DNA of 37,381 nt from CAZMHN01 sp964566145 (GCA_964566145.1 CAZMHN010000007.1:1-37381); one strand, 5' to 3'; counted from the first letter of the stretch, positions 23,568 through 32,358 are shown. Made by a program: numbers and translations. The notes: generated by a model from the letters alone, not told the origin.

Positions 23568-24698
23568 ATGAGCGAGGAAGGGTCTATCCTTGATCGTATC
23601 ATTGCGAGCCAGCAAGTGGCCCACCGGGACCAGTTCAAACCGGTGGAAGTGCTGGCGAAGCTACTGGAACTCTTGCCCGAACGTGAGCAGCAGGTGCTGG
23701 TCCGCCGTTTTGCGTTGCGCGGGGAAGCGCATGAGACCCTGGAGCACATCGGCAAGACCTTGCAGGTCACGCGCGAACGCGTGAGGCAGATTGAGCGCCT
23801 GGCCATAGGCAAACTCAGGGATTCGAGCGAGGCTAAATCTCTGGTACAGCCCCTGAAGCAAGTGGTGGTCGAGATTATCGAGAACGAAGGCGGCGCGGCA
23901 CCGGAACGGCGCCTTACGGAACTTTTGGCCGAGCTGGCTCCGGAAGTGCCGGAGCAGGTGGTGCGCTTCTATCTGGATGAGCTGTTGGCGGACGTCGTCG
24001 AGCCGGTAAGCGAAGAGGCCGGGCCTTTTGTCGCCGGGTGGCGGCTAAGGACAGCCTCATTGCCCGCGCTTGAGGCTCTCATGGCCGCGGCCGAGGAGCT
24101 CATCAGCAGCCGGGGCACGCCGATGGGCGAAGGGGACCTGGCGCGGCAGATGGCGGGCATGAACGTGGAGAGCCCTTTGGGCGGCCTGATAGCCGATGGC
24201 ATGCAAGCGGTGAAACTGCTCGGCATGTCCGCGCGCGTGCAGCGCAACAGTTTCGGCGAATGGGGATTGAAGCACTGGCAGACCATTACGCCGAAGCGGA
24301 TGAACGATAAGATCTATCTCGTCCTGAAGAAGCACGGCAAGCCGCTGCATTTCAAGGATATTGTGCGCCTCATCAACGAACAGCATTTCGACGATAAGGA
24401 GGCCTACGCCCCGACAGTGCATAACGAGCTCATCTTGGACAAGAAATTCGTGCTGGTCGGGCGGGGCATTTATGCGCTGACCGAGTGGGGCTATAAGCCG
24501 GGCGTGGTGGCCGACGTCATCGAGGCGATTCTGAAGGAGCGGGGCGAGCCTATGGGCCGCGACCAGCTGGTACAGGAAGTGATGAAGCAGCGTTTGGTCA
24601 AGAAGGGCACTGTGTATCTGGCACTCACGAATAAGCAGCGGTTTGCGCGGTTGCCGGACGGCAGGTACACCCCGGCGCAGGCAGGCGTTGCCTCATAA
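23568..24698 (+). CDS. Sigma-70 region 4 / HARE-HTH fusion regulator
   Basis: 376-residue putative transcription regulator. The N-terminus is a sigma-70 region 4 helix-turn-helix (about 28-84): LLPEREQQVLVRRFALRG, then IGKTLQVTRERVRQIERLAI. A helical middle follows, then two HARE-HTH-like modules: KIYLVLKKHGKPLHFKDIV to GRGIYALTEWG (about 247-311), and ILKERGEPMGRDQLVQEVM to RLPDGRYTPA (about 317-372). HARE-HTH occurs in the RNA polymerase delta subunit and in some restriction enzymes. No sigma region 2 is present, so it cannot melt promoters as a normal sigma factor; it may bind -35 DNA or the polymerase as an auxiliary factor. No clear Shine-Dalgarno. First gene behind the consensus promoter. 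Confidence 0.8.
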   Translation: MSEEGSILDRIIASQQVAHRDQFKPVEVLAKLLELLPEREQQVLVRRFALRGEAHETLEHIGKTLQVTRERVRQIERLAIGKLRDSSEAKSLVQPLKQVVVEIIENEGGAAPERRLTELLAELAPEVPEQVVRFYLDELLADVVEPVSEEAGPFVAGWRLRTASLPALEALMAAAEELISSRGTPMGEGDLARQMAGMNVESPLGGLIADGMQAVKLLGMSARVQRNSFGEWGLKHWQTITPKRMNDKIYLVLKKHGKPLHFKDIVRLINEQHFDDKEAYAPTVHNELILDKKFVLVGRGIYALTEWGYKPGVVADVIEAILKERGEPMGRDQLVQEVMKQRLVKKGTVYLALTNKQRFARLPDGRYTPAQAGVAS

Positions 24699-24707
24699 GG
24701 AGGGATC

Positions 24708-26141
24708 ATGGAATTTGAGCTGGACCTCACTGGTTTAGGGATTTTCTTGAGCGGGTTCCCGTCGGACGACCCGCTGGCGGCCGCATGGTGGGTTTTGACG
24801 CACGGCGGTTTTGTGGTGCTCGGAGCGCTCGTTTTGTACTTCACGGCCCAGCTATGGCTGGAATCGCGGCAGGAGAAGTATGCCGCTACCATCAACTACT
24901 CACTTCTGGCCGTTGACGTGCCCAAGGATACCATGCAGATTCCCACGGCCGTGGAACACATATTTGCGGCTTTGGCGGCAACCAAGATCAATCCTAATTT
25001 CAAGGAGAAATGGTGGGACGGCAAGACACAGGTGGCATTCAGCTATGAGGTGGTGAGCTTGGGCGGGTATACTCAATTCCTTGTGCGCACGCCCACGGAC
25101 TATCGCGACATGGTGGAAGCCTCTATCTATGCCCAATATCCCGACGCTGAGATTGTGGAGGTGGAAGACTATGTTACTCGCGTGCCGCTTGATTTCGATA
25201 CGGATGCCTACGACCTCTGGGGTACCGAGTTCGAACTTACGGCCAAGGACGTGTACCCGATCAAGACCTATCAAGAGTTCGAACATCAGCTGAGCGAGGA
25301 GTTCTTCAAAGACCCCATGGCCGGACTGTTGGAGGTGTTCGGGCGCATCAAGCCCGACGAGGACGTGTGGCTCCAGCTCATCATTACCCCGACAGGGGAT
25401 GACTGGAAGAAGCGGTCCAAACGGGAGGTGGATAGCATTTTGAAGCGCAGCAGCGGAAGCGGTTCGGGTTTCAGCAACTTCCTGCTGTGGCTGTTCGTGC
25501 GCATGCCGGCCCAGCTCCTGTACGAGCTTACCGAAACTCTGTTCGCGGGAATCATCGAGCCCCAGCAACGCATTGAAGGCGGCACTTCGGCCACGGCGCA
25601 GGTGACCCTCAAGGTGTCCGACCTTACCCCGGGCGAGCGGAAGATCATAGAGGCCATCGAGCATAAAGCTTCCAAGATAGGCTTCCTGGTGAAATTCCGC
25701 ATGGTCTATTGGGGCCAGCGGGATACTTTCCTGAAAGGCAGGGGCGTCAGCGGGGTGGTTGGGGCCGTACAGCAGTTCTCGGGCATCAACGGATTCAAGC
25801 CCTCTGGCAGGATAACCACCAAAGCGGATTACTTCCTGAAGCAATCGCGCATCAATACCAAACAGCGGAGCGTCCTGTCCGCTTACCGCAAACGCAGCCG
25901 GAAGCGTGGTTTAGGGGGTTTTATCCTGAATACGGAGGAGCTGGCCACCTTGTATCACTTCCCGGTAGGTTCGGTGAAGGCGCCGCTGGTCAAGAAGACC
26001 GAGGTGAAGAAGGCGGAGCCGCCGTCAGCATTGCCGGTGTTCGCGCCGGGCCGCAAGTCGCCGCTCGAGCCCTTGCCTGCGCCGTCGCACGACGGTTCCG
26101 TCAAGGCAGCTGCGCCGGATAACTTGCCGTTCATAGAGTAG
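24708..26141 (+). CDS. Membrane-anchored protein paired with the VirD4-like ATPase
   Basis: 477-residue protein with one clear membrane helix near the N-terminus (about 27-50) and a large soluble region of alternating strands and helices (for example KWWDGKTQVAFSYEVVSLGG, LDFDTDAYDLWGTEFEL, KPDEDVWLQLIITP). It ends in a Pro/Lys-rich tail. It resembles a conserved uncharacterised family (I believe DUF8128) found next to TraG/VirD4-like ATPases in CPR genomes. A very strong AAGGAGGG Shine-Dalgarno overlaps the stop of the sigma4/HARE gene, and the ATPase starts 10 nt downstream. It probably forms the membrane or adaptor part of a complex with that ATPase; function unproven. Confidence 0.7.
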   Translation: MEFELDLTGLGIFLSGFPSDDPLAAAWWVLTHGGFVVLGALVLYFTAQLWLESRQEKYAATINYSLLAVDVPKDTMQIPTAVEHIFAALAATKINPNFKEKWWDGKTQVAFSYEVVSLGGYTQFLVRTPTDYRDMVEASIYAQYPDAEIVEVEDYVTRVPLDFDTDAYDLWGTEFELTAKDVYPIKTYQEFEHQLSEEFFKDPMAGLLEVFGRIKPDEDVWLQLIITPTGDDWKKRSKREVDSILKRSSGSGSGFSNFLLWLFVRMPAQLLYELTETLFAGIIEPQQRIEGGTSATAQVTLKVSDLTPGERKIIEAIEHKASKIGFLVKFRMVYWGQRDTFLKGRGVSGVVGAVQQFSGINGFKPSGRITTKADYFLKQSRINTKQRSVLSAYRKRSRKRGLGGFILNTEELATLYHFPVGSVKAPLVKKTEVKKAEPPSALPVFAPGRKSPLEPLPAPSHDGSVKAAAPDNLPFIE

Positions 26142-26151
26142 TACGATCTGC

Positions 26152-28071
26152 ATGGATACCAATCCCACCATCATCACACCGTTCGCCGTCACCAATTTCC
26201 GTAACGGCGCCAGAAAGTTCGGCATCAAGCTCGACGACCGGCGGCGCCATATGTACGTCATCGGTAAGAGCGGCACGGGAAAGTCGGTCCTGCTCGAGAA
26301 TATGATCTATACCGACATCCGCGCCGGTCACGGCTTGGCCGTGGTTGACCCGCACGGCGACCTGGTGGAGAAAATCATCGACCTTATCCCGTCGGGCCGC
26401 GTGAACGACATCGTGTATTTCAATCCTTCGGACGTCGACTATCCCATTGCGTTCAATCCGTTGGAATCGGTCGACCCGAAGTATCGCCATCTTGTGGCCT
26501 CGGGGCTGGTCGGGGTGTTCAAGAAGATATGGGCCGACTCCTGGGGGCCCAGGCTAGAGTACATCTTAAGGAACGCCATCTTGAGCCTGCTCGAGTACCC
26601 GTCTTCCACGCTTCTTGGCATCACGCGCATCCTAGTGGACAAGTACTACCGCAAGAAGGTGGTGGAGAAGATAACCGACCCGGTCGTGCGCAGTTTCTGG
26701 CTGGATGAATACGAGAACTACAATGAGAAGTTCCGTACGGAGGCTATTTCTCCTATTCAGAACAAAATCGGGCAGTTCCTGTCGTCGTCCATCATCCGCA
26801 ACATCGTGGGTCAGCCCAAATCAACCATCGACCTGAGGCGCATTATGGACGAGAGCAAGGTCCTGCTGATGGACCTGTCGAAAGGCAGGGTGGGGGAGGA
26901 CAACTCGGCGCTCCTCGGGGCCATGATGATAACCAAGATACAGCTGGCGGCCATGAGCCGCATCGACATGCCCGAGCCGGAACGCAGGGACTTCTTCCTG
27001 TACGTGGACGAGTTTCAGAACTTCGCCACCGAAAGCTTCGCCACCATTCTGTCGGAAGCCCGGAAATACCGCTTGGACCTGATTGTCGCTCACCAGTACA
27101 TTGAACAGCTCGGAGACGTGGTGAAGTCGGCTGTGTTCGGCAACGTGGGCACTATGATAATGTTCCGCGTCGGCGCAGAGGACGCGGAGTTCCTGGAAAA
27201 GGAATTCGGGCCTACCTTCACCGAGACCGATTTGGTGAGTCTGCCGAACTACCACATCTATCTGAAGCTGATGATAGACGGGGTGACGAGCGAGCCGTTC
27301 AGCGCCACCACCCTGCCGCCCGTGGGCATACGCACGAACAATCGGGACAAGATCGTGCGTGTGTCGCGCGAGCGCTATGCGCTGGACCGGGCGTCGGTGG
27401 AGGAGCGTATTCTGCGTTGGGCCGGCGTCGAAGAAACTTTCCAGCAGGCGGCCAGGGCGGATTCCCGCGCGTTGAACCCGGAGGAAGCCACCTATAAGCG
27501 GCTACCGGCGCCACTCACGCGCCGCAACCGTTCGGCTGACGACGATATTGTGAGGCTGAACCTGACGAGCGAGCGCACGGAGCTCTTTGAGGATAACTGC
27601 TGGGTGTGCGGCCGCAAGGTGCAACTGCCGTTCAAGCCTGACGGCGTCAGGCCTGTGTACTGCAAGGATGATATAAAGAGGATACGCCAAGGCATCATAC
27701 CCAGGCCTAAGCCGCGTCTGGTGGTGACGGAAGGCTCTGCCGTACCTCAAGGGCAAGCCGGGGAGCCGTCTGTTCAAACCGAGGAACCGGCGAGCAGGAA
27801 GGTTGAGCCAGTTGCCGCCCCGCAGGAGGCGCCGGCGCCCGTTCCGGCAGCCGTCCCGGTTCAAAGGCAAGTCCAGCGTCCAATTGAACAGTCTGTGAGG
27901 CCGTCGCGTCCGTCTATGCACCTGGCCGACATTATGTCACAGGAGCCGGTCACGTTCCGGCAGCGTCCGGCGCCGAACGTTCCCAAGCCGGCTCCCATCG
28001 GAGCGGCCGCGGAATCGGACGTAGGCGGGCCTAAGAGCGTCCGGCCCGGGGAAGTGGTCCAATTCGAGTAA
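26152..28071 (+). CDS. VirD4/TraG-like P-loop ATPase (type IV secretion coupling type)
   Basis: 639 residues. An N-terminal P-loop core resembles conjugative coupling proteins and HerA/DUF87 ATPases: Walker A GKSGTGKS (38-45), VVDPHGDLVEKII, VYFNPSDVDYPIAFNPLE, Walker B FFLYVDEFQNFA (Asp286, Glu287), IVAHQYIEQL, and a sensor-like TMIMFRVGAEDAEFLEKEFG. The C-terminus has a ribbon CWVCGRK (Cys483, Cys486) with only one partner Cys at 504 (YCKDD), then a long Pro/Ala/Gln-rich tail. No membrane helix, relaxase or VirB channel genes are visible, so it would act with the upstream membrane protein. Likely a DNA- or protein-pumping ATPase; direction and substrate unknown. Confidence 0.82.
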   Translation: MDTNPTIITPFAVTNFRNGARKFGIKLDDRRRHMYVIGKSGTGKSVLLENMIYTDIRAGHGLAVVDPHGDLVEKIIDLIPSGRVNDIVYFNPSDVDYPIAFNPLESVDPKYRHLVASGLVGVFKKIWADSWGPRLEYILRNAILSLLEYPSSTLLGITRILVDKYYRKKVVEKITDPVVRSFWLDEYENYNEKFRTEAISPIQNKIGQFLSSSIIRNIVGQPKSTIDLRRIMDESKVLLMDLSKGRVGEDNSALLGAMMITKIQLAAMSRIDMPEPERRDFFLYVDEFQNFATESFATILSEARKYRLDLIVAHQYIEQLGDVVKSAVFGNVGTMIMFRVGAEDAEFLEKEFGPTFTETDLVSLPNYHIYLKLMIDGVTSEPFSATTLPPVGIRTNNRDKIVRVSRERYALDRASVEERILRWAGVEETFQQAARADSRALNPEEATYKRLPAPLTRRNRSADDDIVRLNLTSERTELFEDNCWVCGRKVQLPFKPDGVRPVYCKDDIKRIRQGIIPRPKPRLVVTEGSAVPQGQAGEPSVQTEEPASRKVEPVAAPQEAPAPVPAAVPVQRQVQRPIEQSVRPSRPSMHLADIMSQEPVTFRQRPAPNVPKPAPIGAAAESDVGGPKSVRPGEVVQFE

Positions 28072-28074
28072 GCT

Positions 28075-29019
28075 ATGCCCAAGCCCACTTCAGGCAAGGA
28101 CATGCGCCGGTTCGCACAGGAAGTAGCGGACCTCGGCATCCAGGGCGCTACCGCCATTGGGCGCGCGACGCTGGATGCCATCGTGCAAGCAGCCGGGTCA
28201 GTGGAAATAAGGCGTACGGGGGCATGGAAAGAGCTGGAGCGCCAGGCCGAATTGCTTTCGCAGATTCGCCCGACCGAGCCTTTGGCCAGGAATTTGGCGC
28301 GATGGTTCGTCTTCAATCTGAAGCTCGCTCGGCGCAGGTTGCCGGACGTTGATTGGCTTGACTTGTGCGACCAGGCGGCCCAGGATATCCGCTACCGATT
28401 GGAAAAGGCTGAGGCGGGCGTGGTGACGTACGGACAAAAGCTCGTACGCGCGAACCAAACCATCTTCACTCACTGCCATTCTTCGCTGGCGGAAGGCATA
28501 TTGGTCGCGGCCAGGCGAAAGCGCCGGCGTTTCAGCGTGTACCACACCGAAACGCGGCCCCGGTTTCAGGGCCGCATCACGGCCGAGAGCCTGAAGCGTC
28601 ACGGCATCCCAGCCACCATGGTGGTGGATTCGGCCGCTCCATGGCTCATATCCAACCATTCCGGCGACGATGTCAAAGTGGATTGGGTGTTGCTGGGAGC
28701 CGACAGCATCGGTCGGGACGGCTCGATCCTAAATAAGATAGGCAGCTTCGGCATTGCGCTGTCGGCCCATGATTCCAAGTTGCCGGTGTACGTGGCCGCT
28801 ACCGTACTGAAGACGGATTGGGGCGGAGAGAGCCGTATTGAACGGCGGCGAGTGGACGAGGTATGGGCCGGCGCCCCCAAAGGCGTCAGGCTTGTGAACT
28901 ACGCTTTCGACCGCGTTCCGCCCGAGTACCTGACTGGTTTCATCACCGAATTCGGCTTGGTAAAACCGCGGCAGGTGGGACAATTGGCGCGGCGGCACTA
29001 TCCTTGGCTTATCCGGTAA
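28075..29019 (+). CDS. Ribose-1,5-bisphosphate isomerase (eIF2B-like)
   Basis: 314-residue member of the eIF2B alpha/MtnA-like family. By homology to archaeal R15P isomerase it converts ribose-1,5-bisphosphate to ribulose-1,5-bisphosphate. Key residues: Cys134 in FTHCHSSLAEG and Asp210 in LLGADSIGRDGSILNKIGS, matching the two catalytic residues of the archaeal enzyme; also ETRPRFQGR for substrate binding. The N-terminal helical domain is present. Its adjacency to AMP phosphorylase (11 nt later) supports this function over a translation-factor or methylthioribose role. It starts 3 nt after the ATPase gene. Confidence 0.88.
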   Translation: MPKPTSGKDMRRFAQEVADLGIQGATAIGRATLDAIVQAAGSVEIRRTGAWKELERQAELLSQIRPTEPLARNLARWFVFNLKLARRRLPDVDWLDLCDQAAQDIRYRLEKAEAGVVTYGQKLVRANQTIFTHCHSSLAEGILVAARRKRRRFSVYHTETRPRFQGRITAESLKRHGIPATMVVDSAAPWLISNHSGDDVKVDWVLLGADSIGRDGSILNKIGSFGIALSAHDSKLPVYVAATVLKTDWGGESRIERRRVDEVWAGAPKGVRLVNYAFDRVPPEYLTGFITEFGLVKPRQVGQLARRHYPWLIR

Positions 29020-29030
29020 AGGTTTTTTAC

Positions 29031-30527
29031 ATGTCGTTTTTCCTCAAAACCAAGAAGCTCGACCTGTCGTCCGGCGGCGAGCCCATGGCGGTAATGAACC
29101 AGGCTGAGGCTGAGAGCTACGGCATTCAAGCCGGGGACCGCGTGGAGCTGAAACTGCCCAGGGGCAAGCGCGTGGTGGTGGCCATGGAGTTCACGCGCGA
29201 CGACGTCAGCCCCGGGCAGATCGGCTTGTGGCAGGAGGCCTGGCGGGAGTGCCGCTGCAAAGCGGGTTCCATCATCGAGGCGCAGGTGCTGTCACGGCCG
29301 CCTTCCATCCAGGCCATACGCAAGAAACTGTTGGGGGAGGAGCTGACCTACGATGAGGTCTACGCCATCATTTCCGACATCGTGTCAGGCAACCTCTCCT
29401 CGGTGGAGACCACCTACTACGTGGCGAGCGGATTCGTGAAGCCGAATTCGGACGCTGAGCTTTACTATCTGGCGCGGGCCATAGCCGAGACAGGCGAACA
29501 GATGAACCTGCCGATCCAGGTGGTGGACAAGCATTCCATCGGCGGCCTGCCCGGCAACCGGACCACCATGGTGGTCACGCCCATCATAGCGAGCCTGGGG
29601 CTCTACATGCCCAAGACATCCTCCCGGGCCATTACGAGTCCGGCCGGAACCGCCGATACCATGGAGGTGCTGGCGCCCGTCTCGTTCCCCATGAGCGAGA
29701 TACGGCGCATCGTGAAATCGACGCACGCATGTCTGGTGTGGGGAGGGGGACTAAATATAGCCCCGGCCGACGATAAGATAATCCGTTTGTCCAGACCATT
29801 GGCGCTGGAACCGTACGACAAGATGCTGGTTTCCATCATGGCCAAGAAAGTGGCCATGGGCGTGGACTATCTGGTCATCGACATGCCGGTGGGGGAAACG
29901 GCCAAAGTGACAAGCCGCAAGGTGTCGAATCAGCTGGAAGATAAGTTCGTATACCTGGGACGCAAATTCAACATGAAGGTGAAAGTGATAAAGACCATGG
30001 GCCATGAGCCAATCGGCCGCGGGGTCGGCCCGGCCCTGGAGGCCAGGGATGTACTGCGTGTGCTACAAAGGAAGGAACTCAGGCCCAAGGACCTGGAAGG
30101 CAAGTCCGTGTATCTGGCCGGGGAGTTATTGGAACTGAAAGGCTTCTGCCGCAGGGGCGACGGCGAACGCGTGGCCAGGCGCCAACTGGAGTCGGGTGCG
30201 GCTTGGCGCAAGATGCAGGAGATAATCGAGGCGCAGGGCGGCGATCCGAACATAGATTCCGATGCGGTCGCGACGGGCTCATACCGCTATGAGATACACG
30301 CCCACCAGGAAGGCCACGTGCGGCTGATAGACAACAAGGCCATCAACGAGGTGTGCATGAATTTGGGAGCTCCGCGCGAAAAGCTGGCCGGCCTGCATCT
30401 GCACGTTCGCTGGGGGGAACCCGTGAAGAAAGGCGATAAGCTGTTCACGCTGTACGCGCCGTCGAAAGCCAGGCTCGAGCTTGGGATGGTGGCCCACGAG
30501 CGTTCGCACGTCATAACCATTCGTTAG
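29031..30527 (+). CDS. AMP phosphorylase, archaeal type
   Basis: 498-residue enzyme of the thymidine phosphorylase superfamily, with the extra N-terminal domain (about 1-85) of archaeal AMP phosphorylase (DeoA type). It releases adenine from AMP with phosphate, giving ribose-1,5-bisphosphate. Motifs: VVDKHSIGGLPGNRTTMVV (substrate loop), MPKTSSRAITSPAGTADTME, and IGRGVGPALEARDVLRVL. The C-terminal domain includes LRPKDLEGKSVYLAGELLEL. Length agrees with the archaeal enzyme (about 500), not bacterial thymidine phosphorylase (about 440). The frame is open upstream into the isomerase gene, but the ATG at 29031 gives the family start. Product feeds the isomerase just upstream. Confidence 0.9.
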   Translation: MSFFLKTKKLDLSSGGEPMAVMNQAEAESYGIQAGDRVELKLPRGKRVVVAMEFTRDDVSPGQIGLWQEAWRECRCKAGSIIEAQVLSRPPSIQAIRKKLLGEELTYDEVYAIISDIVSGNLSSVETTYYVASGFVKPNSDAELYYLARAIAETGEQMNLPIQVVDKHSIGGLPGNRTTMVVTPIIASLGLYMPKTSSRAITSPAGTADTMEVLAPVSFPMSEIRRIVKSTHACLVWGGGLNIAPADDKIIRLSRPLALEPYDKMLVSIMAKKVAMGVDYLVIDMPVGETAKVTSRKVSNQLEDKFVYLGRKFNMKVKVIKTMGHEPIGRGVGPALEARDVLRVLQRKELRPKDLEGKSVYLAGELLELKGFCRRGDGERVARRQLESGAAWRKMQEIIEAQGGDPNIDSDAVATGSYRYEIHAHQEGHVRLIDNKAINEVCMNLGAPREKLAGLHLHVRWGEPVKKGDKLFTLYAPSKARLELGMVAHERSHVITIR

Positions 30528-30529
30528 GC

Positions 30530-30946
30530 ATGTCGTGGCTGACAGCTTCGCTTCTCTCGGCTTTTTTCGCCGGCTTGACCGCCATCCTGGCCAAGCTCGG
30601 CGTGGAGAACGTGAATTCGAACGTGGCCACGGCCATCCGCACCGTGTTCATCCTTTTGTTCGCCTGGGCCATTGTGCTGTGGCAGGGAAAGACCGGCGAA
30701 CTTGGGACGATTTCAAGCAAAAGCTGGCTCTTCCTCATCCTGTCGGCTGTGGCAACGGCCGCTTCATGGCTGTTCTATTTTTATGCCCTGAAAATGGGGG
30801 CTGCCAGCAAAGTAGGCCCCATCGATAAGTTGTCGCTTGTATTTACGGTCGTTTTGGCGGCCGTCATCCTGAACGAGGGGCTGACAGTCAAGGTCATAGC
30901 TGGTACCATACTCATGGCAGTCGGCGCAGTGCTTATTGCGCTATAA
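30530..30946 (+). CDS. Half-size EamA/DMT-family transporter
   Basis: 138 residues, five hydrophobic helices, with a start (LLSAFFAGLTAILAKLGVEN) and end (GLTVKVIAGTILMAVGAVL) typical of a single EamA repeat. Standard drug/metabolite transporters have two such repeats (about 300 aa); single-repeat members act as dimers, like the small multidrug resistance group. Substrate unknown. It starts 2 nt after the AMP phosphorylase stop, so it may be cotranscribed with it. Confidence 0.82.
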   Translation: MSWLTASLLSAFFAGLTAILAKLGVENVNSNVATAIRTVFILLFAWAIVLWQGKTGELGTISSKSWLFLILSAVATAASWLFYFYALKMGAASKVGPIDKLSLVFTVVLAAVILNEGLTVKVIAGTILMAVGAVLIAL

Positions 30947-30959
30947 CCCGGTGATGTAT

Positions 30960-32030
30960 ATGTCAAAAGCCTCTGAGCAGTTGTCGGAGTTCATCTCCCG
31001 TGCGCGTAGCGCAGGCAGGGGCGATGCCGAGATACGGTCCATGCTCGTCAGCTCCGGCTGGGATGAAAGTTCGGTGTCGGCCGCCATCATGAGCGGGGGA
31101 GATCTCATGCCTCCGCCTCCGCCCGCGCCGAAATCATCGGGCCGCGAGATATTCTTTTATCTGCTTCAGTTCTTCACGCTGGGTACAGTCGCCGTTTCTT
31201 TAGGCGGCGTGGTGTTCGCCCTCATCAATCACTACGTGACGGATGAGGTTACGAATATGTACTACGGTTACGGCCCCGACGTACAGTCGATGCTGGCCCC
31301 GCTTATCGTGGGCGCGCCCGTGTTCGCCGCGGTTACATGGAAGCTTGTACGCGACGCGGCCGCCGCCCGCACCTCGGTCCGTTCCGGCATCAGGCGGGTG
31401 ATGACCTACCTGGCGCTGTTCCTGGCTTCGGCCACGGTCATAGGCGACGTCATTGCGTTGGTATACCGGTTCCTGGCCGGCGAGGTCAACGCGCGGTTCC
31501 TGCTAAAGGTTTTTACCATTCTCATCATTGGCGGGTGGGTGATTTTCTACTACTACCTCACAGTGAAGCGCGATGAGCGAGGCGAGGCGTACCCCAGGCG
31601 CTGGCACGAAACCCACGGCATCGCGTTCGCCGTGGTGGCGCTTGCCGCCATCGTGTCCGGGTTCGTGGTCGGCGGAACCCCGCAGGAACGGCAGAAGTTC
31701 GTACGCGACCAGCAGCGTGTTTCCGAGCTCCAGAATCTGCAGTGGCAGGTGCAGTCGTACTACGATAAAGAGCAGACCATGCCCTTGAGCCTGGCGGCGC
31801 TCAATCCTGGGTATGAACTGGTACTGCCTGTCGACCCGTTGACGAATGCGGCCTACCGGTATGAGATTGGCGAAGGGTTATCGTACCAACTGTGTGCTAC
31901 GTTCGAGACCGACGATAAGGAAGACGCTGCGGGGAAGATGCGTCCGCTGTACCAGTATGACGTGAACTGGACTCACCCCGCAGGCGACTATTGCTTTGGC
32001 CTCAAAGTCCAAGAGCGCATCGCCGAGTAG
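30960..32030 (+). CDS. DUF5671-type membrane protein
   Basis: 356 residues from the ATG at 30960 (in-frame starts at 30951 and 30954 are possible). The cytoplasmic N-terminus looks like a small helical module (SEFISRARSAGRGDAEIRSM), then a Pro-rich linker and about four or five membrane helices. The first helix (FYLLQFFTLGTVAVSLGGVV) fits DUF5671. The C-terminus after the last helix (LQNLQWQVQSYYDKEQTMPL, then LPVDPLTNAAYRYE) resembles a pseudopilin-like extracellular domain. Function unknown; such proteins are frequent in Parcubacteria. Confidence 0.68.
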   Translation: MSKASEQLSEFISRARSAGRGDAEIRSMLVSSGWDESSVSAAIMSGGDLMPPPPPAPKSSGREIFFYLLQFFTLGTVAVSLGGVVFALINHYVTDEVTNMYYGYGPDVQSMLAPLIVGAPVFAAVTWKLVRDAAAARTSVRSGIRRVMTYLALFLASATVIGDVIALVYRFLAGEVNARFLLKVFTILIIGGWVIFYYYLTVKRDERGEAYPRRWHETHGIAFAVVALAAIVSGFVVGGTPQERQKFVRDQQRVSELQNLQWQVQSYYDKEQTMPLSLAALNPGYELVLPVDPLTNAAYRYEIGEGLSYQLCATFETDDKEDAAGKMRPLYQYDVNWTHPAGDYCFGLKVQERIAE

Positions 32031-32067
32031 GCGTACCGAGCGTTCCTAATTTCGATATCCAAAGATT

Positions 32068-32316
32068 ATGCGCGTACGAGTTGACCGTGAATTGTGCATC
32101 AGCGCCGCTTCCTGCATTGCGCTCCTCCCGGAAGTGTTCGAGCTAGACGACGAGGGCAAGGCCGTTATAAAACAGCTCACTGGCGAGAAAACGAGCGAAT
32201 GGACCGACTATTCGAAACTGTCGGCTCAGGCCCAGATGGTGCTGGAAGCGGCCAAGTCCTGTCCCACGTCAGCTATAATCATAGAGGACGACCAGGGCAA
32301 GCAGGTGTACCCGTAG
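32068..32316 (+). CDS. Small ferredoxin, probably [3Fe-4S]
   Basis: 82-residue acidic single-cluster ferredoxin. The cluster motif is Cys10-x5-Cys16 (ELCISAASCI) with Cys65-Pro66 (SCPTSAI). The central Cys of the usual CxxCxxC is Ala13, so only three cluster Cys remain, as in [3Fe-4S] ferredoxins of the cytochrome P450 partner type. Electron carrier in the cytoplasm; partner not evident here. No strong Shine-Dalgarno. Confidence 0.85.
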   Translation: MRVRVDRELCISAASCIALLPEVFELDDEGKAVIKQLTGEKTSEWTDYSKLSAQAQMVLEAAKSCPTSAIIIEDDQGKQVYP

Positions 32317-32358
32317 TCAGTGATAGGCGCGTAACGCCCTGCGGTTAGCGCGGGGCGG

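Noticed and set aside
26152..28071. Full conjugative or type IV secretion locus
   Set aside because: Only the coupling-type ATPase is present; no relaxase, VirB4, VirB6 or pilin genes are seen on either side.
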